This document shows positions 53,373-61,289 of a DNA stretch of 64,000 nucleotides, in pieces. Source of the stretch: WHSP01 sp040905505 (lineage in GTDB: Bacteria; Gemmatimonadota; Gemmatimonadetes; Longimicrobiales; Longimicrobiaceae). The position numbers and the translations under genes are program-made. The first letter of the stretch is position 1. Every line of letters starts with the position of its first letter. The DNA lies in the NCBI GenBank assembly GCA_040905505.1, contig JBBDRL010000108.1:5905-69904 (forward strand), in the 5' to 3' direction. The notes below the pieces were generated by a model that saw only the letters and a program-made list of their open reading frames with translations, ran no database searches and had not been told where the DNA came from.

Positions 53373-53646
53373 TCCTTCGCGCACCAGAGATTCCAAAGCT
53401 CAGTCTCCTCCGCACGGCTCCAACACACGATCCCGTCCGCCGCCGCGTACGCACGCAAGGTGCCGCGGTGAGCGGATCACGCGCACCGTCAGGCCCGCAC
53501 GTCGCCGCCCCGGCATGATCGCAACAGATCAAGCCTACCCCTCGCAGCACGATCGCGCGAACTTACCTTACGGTCGCGCCGCGATCGGCTCCGGACCTCC
53601 ACCCGATGCCGTCGCCGCACTCCCACGCCCCATCACGGAGACGCCC

Positions 53647-54459
53647 ATGACCGAGGCCCAGCGAAAGCACCATGGACAGACGACCACCCGATCAGACCGG
53701 GAGCCGCCGCCGGAGCCCACCCACGCCGAGCGGGCGCGCACACTGCTCGTCCAGGCGCTGCAAGGCGCAGTCGCCACACAGTGCCAGCGCCACCCGGGGT
53801 TCCCCTTCGCGTCGCTCATGCCCTATGCCCTCGACGAGGAAGGACGGCCGATCATCCTCGTGAGCCGACTGGCCGTGCACACGCAGAACCTCGAGCGGGA
53901 CGATCGCGCTTCGCTCCTGGTCACCGAGCCGGAACTGGGTGACCGCAACCCCCTGGGCCTCGCGCGGGTCACCCTTCTAGGACGGTTCCGCGACGCGGCC
54001 GAGGAGCCGAATTCGGCGGGCGGGGCTCGGGAGGCTTATCTCGCCCGCCATCCCGAGTCGGCGTACTGGGTCGATTACCCCGACTTCGGGTTCCGGCGGA
54101 TGGACGTGGAGAACGTCTACTACGTCGGCGGCTTCGGCGTAATGGGATGGGTCACCGGTGAGGACTATCGCCTTGCCGAACCCGACCCGCTGCGCGACGC
54201 AGCACGATCGATCATCGACCACATGAACGACGACCACGCCGACGCACTCGCCCTCCTGGCCCGCGCGGAGGGGCTGGACGGCGTCGAGGAGGCCGTGATG
54301 ACCGCCGTGGACCGGCTCGGTTTCCACCTCCGGGTCCGGACGGCCGAAGGGATGCGAGGAACGCGGATCGGCTTCTCCGGCGAGGCGCGCGACGCAAGCC
54401 GGGTTCGGGAGCTGCTCGTGGCGCAGGTGCAGGAGGCGCGAAAGGCGCTCGTCGGATGA
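53647..54459 (+). CDS. HugZ-like split-barrel protein with DUF2470 domain
   Basis: 270 residues from ATG 53647. The N-terminal FMN-binding-like split barrel (about 28-175) has GFPFASLMPYALDEEGRPII, LAVHTQNLERDDRASLLV and LARVTLLGRFRDA. The C-terminal DUF2470 domain has IIDHMNDDHADALALLA and VDRLGFHLRVRT. This is the plan of HugZ/HutZ-type haem utilisation proteins, related to pyridoxamine-phosphate oxidases. A role in haem breakdown would fit the iron genes elsewhere in the window, but no haem uptake genes or Fur box are beside it. Confidence 0.88.
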   Translation: MTEAQRKHHGQTTTRSDREPPPEPTHAERARTLLVQALQGAVATQCQRHPGFPFASLMPYALDEEGRPIILVSRLAVHTQNLERDDRASLLVTEPELGDRNPLGLARVTLLGRFRDAAEEPNSAGGAREAYLARHPESAYWVDYPDFGFRRMDVENVYYVGGFGVMGWVTGEDYRLAEPDPLRDAARSIIDHMNDDHADALALLARAEGLDGVEEAVMTAVDRLGFHLRVRTAEGMRGTRIGFSGEARDASRVRELLVAQVQEARKALVG

Positions 54460-54462
54460 TGA

Positions 54463-54496
54463 CGAGCCCGGCCACCGACGCCGGTGACCGGGCTCG
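54463..54496. terminator. Bidirectional hairpin between convergent genes
   Basis: CGAGCCCGGCCACCG pairs with CGGTGACCGGGCTCG (one mismatch). It lies between the HugZ-like gene (stop 54459) and the cytochrome gene on the other strand (stop 54518). Strong stem, no T run. Confidence 0.7.
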
Positions 54497-54517
54497 CAAA
54501 CTATCCCCCGCTGAAGA

Positions 54518-55423
54518 TCACCGATTGCCTTCGGGCTTCGGCTCCAGCGTCCGGAGATAGAGCCAGATCGCGCGCAGCTCGTCATCCGTCATCTGCCGTG
54601 TGTTCTGCACCGGCATGAACGGATCCAGGGCTGAGCCGTCCGGACGGACGCCCTCACGCATCGACCGGAAGAAATCCGCCTCCGTCCACTCGCCGATTCC
54701 CGTTTCGGAGTCCGGTGTGATGTTGGAGACCGCGGGGAAGCTCGGCGGAGTCCCCGGAATGCGGCCGCCCGAGTACGTGTGGCCGTGGCATCCGACACAA
54801 CCCGTCGCCAGGTACGCGCCGTATTCGGCGGTGACCCCCGCCGGCGGTCCCGCCGGCCGGGGCGCCTCGTGGTCGATCAGCTCGGCGGGAATCAGATCCA
54901 TCTGCCCTGCGAGTAGGAGCACCCGCGCGAGCGGGCCAACGCGATGCTCCGGTACCTCGTTGTCGACCGCGGGGGCACTCTTGATGTACGCCACCAGCGC
55001 CCCGACGTCCTCGTCGCTGAGAGGATAGAACTCGTGCGACGGCATGAACAGCAGCGGCTTTCCATCCGGCCGCAGCCCGTGGCGAATCGCCGTAACCCAG
55101 CTCTCATCCGTGTACCCGCCCGCGACGCCGCCCGCCCCGCGCGTCAGATTCGTGCCCGAAATGCGGCCGACGATCGGATCGTCCATGATCGTCACCCCGC
55201 CCAGGTTCTCTCCGTGACAATCGACGCAGCCGCGGGTCACCATCAGATGTCGCCCGCGAGCGATCACTTCCGGGTCACCGGAGAGGGCGACCGCGCTCAC
55301 CGGCAGATCATACGTCTTCCGCAGGCGGTACTCGGAAGTTCCGTAGACCGCGGTGGCGGCGAGCAGCGCTACCCCGAGCAGGCCGAGCAGACCGATGCCC
55401 GTATAGCGAAGAATCCTTTTCAT
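54518..55423 (-). CDS. Dihaem cytochrome c, membrane-anchored
   Basis: 301 residues from ATG 55423, which heads a membrane anchor (YTGIGLLGLLGVALLAATAV). Two haem c sites: RGCVDCHGENLGG near residue 70 and TGCVGCHGHTYSGG near 203, each with a downstream Met candidate ligand (LLFMPSHEFYPLSDEDVGAL; DPFMPVQNTRQMTDDELRAI). This is the arrangement of periplasmic dihaem electron carriers that serve alcohol or aldehyde dehydrogenases. A small ORF overlaps its start by ATGA, so translation is coupled. Confidence 0.92.
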   Translation of the reverse strand: MKRILRYTGIGLLGLLGVALLAATAVYGTSEYRLRKTYDLPVSAVALSGDPEVIARGRHLMVTRGCVDCHGENLGGVTIMDDPIVGRISGTNLTRGAGGVAGGYTDESWVTAIRHGLRPDGKPLLFMPSHEFYPLSDEDVGALVAYIKSAPAVDNEVPEHRVGPLARVLLLAGQMDLIPAELIDHEAPRPAGPPAGVTAEYGAYLATGCVGCHGHTYSGGRIPGTPPSFPAVSNITPDSETGIGEWTEADFFRSMREGVRPDGSALDPFMPVQNTRQMTDDELRAIWLYLRTLEPKPEGNR

Positions 55424-55650
55424 ACCGGGCCCTGTGCGGCGGCGATCGGATCCCGAAGCGACTCGACCGCCTGTACCGCAGACACGGCCACCAGCCGTGG
55501 CGCGCGGGCCCACGAAGGGGCGATGATCTCGCCGATCAGCTCCGACGTGCCGGCGCCGAGACGATACGACGGCCGCAGGGTGCATGTTGTGGTGCTGCCG
55601 GGCTTCGGATCGATGATGTCCCCGATGAGGTCGACGGTCGTGCGGTTCAT
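55420..55650 (-). CDS. Small protein coupled to the cytochrome gene
   Basis: 76 residues from ATG 55650 with CAGGAG upstream. The stop overlaps the cytochrome start (ATGA). It contains two similar segments, DLIGDIIDPKPGS and ELIGEIIAPSWAR, about 30 residues apart. No known domain and no signal peptide. The ribosome site, coupling and internal repeat support it as real; function unknown. Confidence 0.5.
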   Translation of the reverse strand: MNRTTVDLIGDIIDPKPGSTTTCTLRPSYRLGAGTSELIGEIIAPSWARAPRLVAVSAVQAVESLRDPIAAAQGPV

Positions 55651-55880
55651 GCTGCTCGTGCTCCTGCGGTGGGGTGGGAGTGATCGCCGATAATCAACAG
55701 CAGCAGTATTGCTCACCGAGGCGGGCGCTGGCAAGCCTCCTGTTTCAGCGAACCGTCGGCCCCCGGCCCGGCACATCCCATCGCCCGCTGCGGCGAAGGT
55801 CTGGAGACGACCCGCCAGGCGCCGCCACGTTTCTTGCACGGAAGCTGGCCAGTTCTCTGAATCCCCCTGAGGAGGTGGCT

Positions 55881-56162
55881 ATGCGCCCGTTGATGTTCAC
55901 TTTGATCGCACTATTCGTATCGGCCCCGGCGCTCGGCGCGACCGCGAACGACCCGCCCGCCGTCGAGCGCGAGGTCGTTCCCACGGTCGCGGCGGAACCG
56001 CTGCCTGGCCCAGCGCCCGCAATGAATCTCACGGAGATACAGATCGAGGAACGCGCCGGTATGGCTGAGGCAGAAGTAGCCCAGCTTCCAGCCCGGGGTA
56101 GCTTCTGGTGGATCGTCGGCGCGATCGTGGTCGGCGGGGTGATTCTCAGCGTCCTCCTGTAG
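55881..56162 (+). CDS. Small exported protein with C-terminal membrane helix
   Basis: 93 residues from ATG 55881 with GAGGAGG upstream. A signal peptide (MRPLMFTLIALFVSAPALGA), a Pro/Glu-rich middle and a C-terminal helix (FWWIVGAIVVGGVILSVLL). Small periplasmic-facing single-span proteins of this design are common but unassigned. Precedes the DUF192 gene on the same strand by 84 bases. Confidence 0.7.
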   Translation: MRPLMFTLIALFVSAPALGATANDPPAVEREVVPTVAAEPLPGPAPAMNLTEIQIEERAGMAEAEVAQLPARGSFWWIVGAIVVGGVILSVLL

Positions 56163-56246
56163 TCCGACGCCGGGGGCGAGACCTAGCGGCGCCCCTCCGC
56201 CGCGGGCACCTCGACCCGATCCTCGCCGGTCACCCCGGCGCCAACC

Positions 56247-56825
56247 ATGCGCAGTACCGGCCTAACGGAAGCGCTGCGACCGATGCCGCAAACGACTCTG
56301 GCTCTCCTGGTCGCCGGGTGCTGCATCTTCGCCGCAGGGTGCCGACCTGGTCCGGCCGCGTCGGCGCCCCGCCCCACGATCGCCTTCGCGACCGGCGAGG
56401 TCCATTTCGCGGCGCGCGCCGATACCGTCGTCATACGTGTCGAGATCGCCGAGACGGCAGAGCAGCACCGCCTGGGGCTTAGCGGACGTGACCGGCTCGC
56501 TGAGGACGCGGGGATGATCTTCCTGTTCCCGGAGGAGCAGCCGCCGGATAGAGCCTTCTGGATGTACCGCACGCCAGTTCCCCTCAGCATCGCCTTCCTC
56601 GACGCCGACCACGTGATCCGCAGCGTCAGGGACATGGATCCCTGCGGGAGCTGGTTCTCGCTGTTCTGCCCCCGATTTTCCGCCGGAGTGCCCTTCCACT
56701 CTGCACTCGAGGTGCCCCAGGGAGCTCTGGCGCGATATCGAATCGGGGTGGGCGACAAGGCGATACTGAGACGGGACGATGGAGGGCAGCGACGGAATTC
56801 CAGCATGGCGCGAGAGCGCCCGTGA
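56247..56825 (+). CDS. DUF192 lipoprotein
   Basis: 192 residues from ATG 56247; ATG 56283 (MPQTTLALLVAG) is an equally good start. The lipobox is FAAGC. The DUF192 domain spans about 45-165: HRLGLSGRDRLAEDAGMIFL, FWMYRTPVPLSIAFLDADHV and the late LEVPQGALARYRIGVGDKA. The fold is a small beta-barrel; function is unknown, and the domain is usually exported. The extra Cys pair (MDPCGSWFSLFCPRFS) is unusual and may form a disulfide. The Tat-exported amidohydrolase follows after 97 bases. Confidence 0.85.
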   Translation: MRSTGLTEALRPMPQTTLALLVAGCCIFAAGCRPGPAASAPRPTIAFATGEVHFAARADTVVIRVEIAETAEQHRLGLSGRDRLAEDAGMIFLFPEEQPPDRAFWMYRTPVPLSIAFLDADHVIRSVRDMDPCGSWFSLFCPRFSAGVPFHSALEVPQGALARYRIGVGDKAILRRDDGGQRRNSSMARERP

Positions 56826-56922
56826 GTGCAATGTTGTGAGGGGCGGGCGCCTTCCACCCGGATCGCTCGTGCTCCCGCGTCCGCGTCGTGCGAATCAACC
56901 CTCACCCATCAAGGATGATCTC

Positions 56923-58500
56923 ATGCCGGATTCCAGGCCTCCAGTCGACCGTTCGGCCAGTCACCTCACACGGCGCCAGCTCCTGACCGGGGCCGGGGCC
57001 GCGCTCGGTGCCGGACTCCTGCTCCCCGACCCACTGGCTGCCGGAATCTCCGGGCTCGCCCGTACGTCCCCCGCCAACGCCGCGGGCAGGGGCGCGAACG
57101 ACCACGTCGTCTTCACCCATACGACGGTCGTGACGGGCGATCCGAACCGGGCCCAGCTCAAGGACGTCGCGCTCGCGGTCGAAGGCGGGGTCGTCGCGGC
57201 CATCGGCCCGACGGACGACGTCGTCGCCCGCTTCCCCGGCGCCGAGGTGATCGACGGGCGCAACAAGGCCGTCCTGCCGGGCGTCATCAACTGTCACGCA
57301 CACCTTTCGGCCGCGATCGCCAGGGGTTTTAACGAGGACTTCGGCTTCCCCAACCGAGCCGATCTGCCCGTTTCGCCCGGCGGTAGACTGCTGTCCGAGG
57401 AGGAGCGTACACTGATGTCGGTGATGGCGGCGCTGCACAGCATCCGGACCGGGACGACCACCGTCGTCGAGTACACCGGCGGGATCGCGCCCGAGGCCGC
57501 GGAGCTCGCGCGAACCGGCCTCCGCTGGGTGTTCGCCGAGGGCGTCAACGACCGGGTGGGCGGCACCGTGATGTCCCCCGAACGCCTCGCCGAGACCTCC
57601 ACACCCGAGTTCTCCGCCGAGATGCGCGAGGAGGGACTCCAGCGTATCGAGGACCTGTACAGTCAGTGGCACGGCGCGAACGATGGGCGCATCCAGGTCT
57701 TCCCAGCCGTCGTCCACACGGAAAACGCGTCCCCCGAGCTGCTGCGCGCCATCCGCGAGTTCGCCGAGCAGCGCGACCTCGGCTACACGATCCACATGAA
57801 CCAGACCCACGCCGAGATCGAGTACATGACGCGGTACCACGGCGTACGGCCGGCCGAGTACCTCTATCAGCACGATTTCCTCGGGCCACGCCTGTTCGCC
57901 GCCCACGCCCGCTACGTCGACCAGAACGAGATCGACCTGCTCGCCCAGACGGACACGATCATCTCGCATCAGGCGTCCATGGCCGCAAACCGCGGGGTCA
58001 GCCCGCCCATCCCCGCCCTGCGCGAGGCCGGCTGCCGGATCTGCCTCGGGACGGACAACAACAACAACGACATGTTCGCCGTCATGAAGGTCGCCCTGCT
58101 CACGGAGCGTATCCGCCGCAATGACGAGCATCCCGGCCTGCTTCCGCAGCCCGAGGACATTCTCCGCGACGCGGCGCACAATGGCGCCCACGCCATCCGC
58201 CAGCCGAGCCAGCTCGGCCTGCTGGAAGTGGGGCGAAAGGCGGACCTCATCGTCCTCGATACGCTGCAGCCGCACCTCGTCCCGTCCGGCCGCATCCTCT
58301 CGGCGTGGCTCCACAACGGCGGCCCGTCCGATGTCGAGTCCGTCATGGTCGACGGCGAGTTCATCATGCGCGACCACCGGATCCTCACGGTCGACGAGGA
58401 GAGTCTAGTCGCCGAGGCGAACAGGGTCGGCAGACGAGTCTGGGAGCAGGTGGAGAGCGGCGGGCCCGTCGAGCCGCCGGGGCGGACGAACTGGCGGTAA
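56923..58500 (+). CDS. Tat-exported amidohydrolase (TRZ/ATZ-type)
   Basis: 525 residues from ATG 56923. A Tat signal (HLTRRQLLTGAGAALGAGLL) is followed by the amidohydrolase barrel. Metal ligands: VINCHAHLSAAIARGF (HxH), IHMNQTHAEIEYM, AAHARYVDQNEI and GTDNNNNDMF (Asp). The C-terminal composite sheet has GLLEVGRKADLIVLDTLQPH. This order matches the atrazine/N-ethylammeline chlorohydrolase and S-adenosylhomocysteine deaminase group. Export through Tat means the metal is loaded in the cytoplasm and the enzyme works in the periplasm. The substrate is unknown. Confidence 0.9.
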   Translation: MPDSRPPVDRSASHLTRRQLLTGAGAALGAGLLLPDPLAAGISGLARTSPANAAGRGANDHVVFTHTTVVTGDPNRAQLKDVALAVEGGVVAAIGPTDDVVARFPGAEVIDGRNKAVLPGVINCHAHLSAAIARGFNEDFGFPNRADLPVSPGGRLLSEEERTLMSVMAALHSIRTGTTTVVEYTGGIAPEAAELARTGLRWVFAEGVNDRVGGTVMSPERLAETSTPEFSAEMREEGLQRIEDLYSQWHGANDGRIQVFPAVVHTENASPELLRAIREFAEQRDLGYTIHMNQTHAEIEYMTRYHGVRPAEYLYQHDFLGPRLFAAHARYVDQNEIDLLAQTDTIISHQASMAANRGVSPPIPALREAGCRICLGTDNNNNDMFAVMKVALLTERIRRNDEHPGLLPQPEDILRDAAHNGAHAIRQPSQLGLLEVGRKADLIVLDTLQPHLVPSGRILSAWLHNGGPSDVESVMVDGEFIMRDHRILTVDEESLVAEANRVGRRVWEQVESGGPVEPPGRTNWR

Positions 58501-58728
58501 TTGGCGGGTGACGCGCCCCGAGGACGACGTGTACCGGGGTCGTACGAGGCGCACCAGGCAGTAACGGCCGGGGTCGGGTTGCCCGCGAGCAGCAGCCCTC
58601 CCCCGCCGGGAATGCCATGCCAGAGACCGATCCGTGCCGCGACGCCGGATCCCCCTCCCGCACCCGCTATTCCCGGACGGTAACGCACCCACCCCTACCG
58701 GCGAATCCCCCTTCCGTTATCGCCCGCC
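58501..58728. other. Intergenic region before the HEAT-repeat gene
   Basis: No supported gene. Sequence is GC-rich until the promoter-like element at 58729. With the following promoter and leader it makes a 341-base gap. Confidence 0.5.
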
Positions 58729-58764
58729 TTGACCCGCCCGTTCCTCAATGCTAGTTTTTTAGCA
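58729..58764 (+). promoter_or_regulatory. Promoter and candidate operator of the HEAT-repeat gene
   Basis: TTGACC (58729-58734), 17-base spacer, TAGTTT (58752-58757). An inverted repeat TGCTA-GTTTTT-TAGCA (58749-58764) overlaps the -10, making a T-rich island in GC-rich DNA. A repressor such as a BlaI/MecI-type regulator could bind, but none is encoded here. Confidence 0.55.
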
Positions 58765-58841
58765 CAGGGCCGGCAGCCGGAGTCCCGCGTGCAGCTGGCG
58801 ACTGAAGTCGTTCTTCCGCTCCCTCCAAACTCGGCGAGGCG

Positions 58842-60482
58842 ATGATGTCCACGATTCCGATCCGTTTACTCGCGCGACTCATCGCGCGGCGGCCGCTTGG
58901 GTTTCCGGGGATGTACATCCTCACCGCTGGGCTGCTGGGCTGCTCGGCGGCGGGAGCGCAGGATGCGGACACGCTGATGCGCCAGCTCTCTGCGCCGGCC
59001 GCCGCCGACCGCGCTTTCGCGGCATGCGAGCTGGGCGACCGCGCGCCGGCGGAGGTCCGCCGAGCGATTCCCCCGCTCGTGCAGCTACTCTCCGATGGCA
59101 CGCCGGTCGATGGAACCATCTGTCGAGACAGTTTCGGTCGGGACCGGGGGCAGGTCGAGCCGACCTCGCCGGGCCGGGAGGCGGCGATCGCGTTGGAGGA
59201 AGCGGGCTCAGATGCGCTGGATCCGCTCACGACCGTACTGGCGACAGGCGACGCGACGGCGCGAGAGAATGCGGCGCTGGCGCTCGGCCTCATCGAGGAC
59301 GGCCGGGTGATCTCGGCGCTCGCGCAGGCGCTGCGCACCGACGATCAGTCTGCTGTGCGCGCCCGAGCCGCGTGGGCGCTGGGGATGATCGAAGACCCGC
59401 GGGCTGTTGCGGCGCTCTCGGAAGGCGTCGCGGACGACAGTCCGGAGGTAAGGGAGCAGGTGGCGTGGGCGCTCGGCATGATCGAGGAGTTCGAGGGCGT
59501 CGAGGCCCTGGAGCGGCTTATCGTGGACGCCGAGACCGCAGTGCGGGCCCAGGCCGCTTGGGGACTCGGGATGATCGAGTCGTCGGCGGGCGTCGATGCG
59601 CTGGGCCGCGCGCTGCGAGACGCATCGCCCAAGGTCCGTGAGCGGGCGGCATGGGGCCTCGGCATGATCGAGTCCCGGGCAGCCGCCCCCGCCCTGGCCG
59701 AGGCGCTGCGTGACGAAGCGCCACAGGTGCGGGAGCAGGCCGCCTGGGCGCTTGGGATGATCGAAGCGCCTGCCGGTGTCGAGGCGCTCACCGCGGCAGT
59801 CCAGGACGAATCGGCCGCTGTACGGGCGCAGGCGGTGTGGGCGCTGGGAATGATCGAGTCTTCAGCGGCCGTCCCGGGGCTCGTCGCCGCGCTTCAGGAC
59901 GCGTCGAACGAGGTGCGCAAGCAGGCCGCCTGGGCCCTTGGCATGACGGAGTCCTCGGCCGCGGTCGAGGGGCTCACCGCCGCTATCCGGGACGATTCGC
60001 CCGATGTACGGGAGCAGGCAGCGTGGGCGCTCGGCATGATCGAGTCACCCGCGGGCGTGCAGGCATTGTCCGCCGCGCTCCAGGACGCTGTTCCCGCGGT
60101 GCGCGAAAAGGCGGCCTGGGCCCTGGGAATGATCGAGTCCTCCGCAGGCGTGGAGTCCCTCGCGGCGGTGCTTGGCGATGAGGTGCCAGCGGTCCGCGAG
60201 CAGGCGGCGTGGGCACTCGGCATGATCGAGGACGCCGGCGGCGTTCCGGCCCTCAGCTCGACGCTCGCCTCCGACCCCATCGCATCCGTCCGCGAGCAAT
60301 CGGCGTGGGCGCTGGGGATGATCGAAGATCCCGCCGCCCTCGACGCACTCACCGATGCGCTCGAGGATGAGGACCCTGAGGTGCGGCAACAGGCGGCCTG
60401 GGCGGTCGCAAGAGTCATCCGTGAGGCCGACGGCGCCATCGGCACCGATGCCCTGCTGCAGCTGCTGCGGCGGAGGCAGTAG
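58842..60482 (+). CDS. Exported HEAT-repeat protein with 13 regular 31-residue repeats
   Basis: 546 residues. A signal-like segment (FPGMYILTAGLLGCSAAGAQ) is followed by an irregular first helix region with four cysteines in the first 100 residues. From about residue 145 there are 13 consecutive 31-residue HEAT/PBS-lyase-type repeats on the pattern VREQAAWALGMIESxAGVxA followed by LxxALxDxxP. Eleven repeats keep AW(A/G)LGM almost unchanged. The codons differ between repeats (GGGATG, GGCATG, GGAATG), so constancy is at protein level. The result is a long, very regular superhelix, probably periplasmic, presenting one repeated surface. In related phyla such proteins are often paired with BlaR-type M56 peptidases; none is here. 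Confidence 0.9.
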   Translation: MMSTIPIRLLARLIARRPLGFPGMYILTAGLLGCSAAGAQDADTLMRQLSAPAAADRAFAACELGDRAPAEVRRAIPPLVQLLSDGTPVDGTICRDSFGRDRGQVEPTSPGREAAIALEEAGSDALDPLTTVLATGDATARENAALALGLIEDGRVISALAQALRTDDQSAVRARAAWALGMIEDPRAVAALSEGVADDSPEVREQVAWALGMIEEFEGVEALERLIVDAETAVRAQAAWGLGMIESSAGVDALGRALRDASPKVRERAAWGLGMIESRAAAPALAEALRDEAPQVREQAAWALGMIEAPAGVEALTAAVQDESAAVRAQAVWALGMIESSAAVPGLVAALQDASNEVRKQAAWALGMTESSAAVEGLTAAIRDDSPDVREQAAWALGMIESPAGVQALSAALQDAVPAVREKAAWALGMIESSAGVESLAAVLGDEVPAVREQAAWALGMIEDAGGVPALSSTLASDPIASVREQSAWALGMIEDPAALDALTDALEDEDPEVRQQAAWAVARVIREADGAIGTDALLQLLRRRQ

Positions 60483-61096
60483 GTGCGAAGCGCGGGTGAT
60501 AAGTGGTCCGTCGTCGCCATCATTCCATCCACCGAGGGTCCCGGAAGAGACATCCACTGGTGGCGGTTTCCCGTCCGCTTCCATCCCGATTTCGCCACAT
60601 CGAGTCCCACGATCGGACGCAATGCTGGGGGAGGACATCGCTGCATAGCGTCGTAAATCATCTGATGACATAGCGTTGTGACTATACGCCCGAAGGGTGT
60701 GCCGATTGCCTTATACGACGTCGGGATTCAAGCCGGCACCTCCACATGCGAGCGAACGATGAAACACGAGGATGGGCGGATCGGCAGGGCGGAGCAGACG
60801 GAACTTGAGACTCAGGAGGAGACGGGCACGAAGCGACAGCCGAGCCGGGTGGTGCGCTGGACCGCGCGCCGGCGACCGCCCCGGCTGCTGACGCTCGACT
60901 GGACCTCGCTCACGCCGCCGAGCAGGCGCCGCTAGATGGGCCGGCGACCCGCGACCATTCCGCTGGGCGGCGCCAACGTATGACAGGCAACTCCCGGCGA
61001 TGCCGCGGGCGCACACGCAGAAACGAGAGCCCGGGCGCAGGTGCCAGCCACGTTTGCCGTCCCACGGCGGAGCGGAAGTTCTCCGCCTTGCGCTGG
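60483..61096. other. Intergenic region, no supported gene
   Basis: About 600 bases after the HEAT-repeat gene. Open frames on both strands are arginine-rich and without domains or ribosome sites. It may include decayed sequence continuing from the VapB-like ORF at 61097-61186. Confidence 0.45.
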
Positions 61097-61186
61097 TCAT
61101 CGCCGCCAACGCCACCGAACACCAGGGCGCGGGCGGCGTTGCAGAACCGCTGCCAGATCCGAATCCAGGGTGATGGTACCACGCAT
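61097..61186 (-). pseudogene. VapB-like antitoxin N-terminus, probably frameshifted
   Basis: A 29-codon ORF with a very strong ribosome site (AGGAGGTGGTG directly before ATG 61186). It begins MRGTITLDSDLAAVLQRRPR, matching the start of VapB/ribbon-helix-helix antitoxins (MRTTxTLDxDVAxxL). The expected helix and the rest of the antitoxin are missing in this frame. The neighbouring frame continues with coding-like AENFRSAVGRQTWLAPAPG, suggesting a frameshift. No VapC PIN-domain toxin is found downstream. A relic of a toxin-antitoxin pair is the best reading. Confidence 0.5.
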
Positions 61187-61289
61187 CACCACCTCCTGAC
61201 CTACCACTGCTACCTGCTCTTCCCGTGACGTGATCCGGCCCCGCTGCTCGTTTCCTAATAGGAACCGGACGCGTCCGCTGAGTGCTACG

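Noticed and set aside
60678..60935. 85-codon plus-strand frame after the HEAT-repeat gene
   Set aside because: Arg-rich, no ribosome site, no family; left as intergenic.
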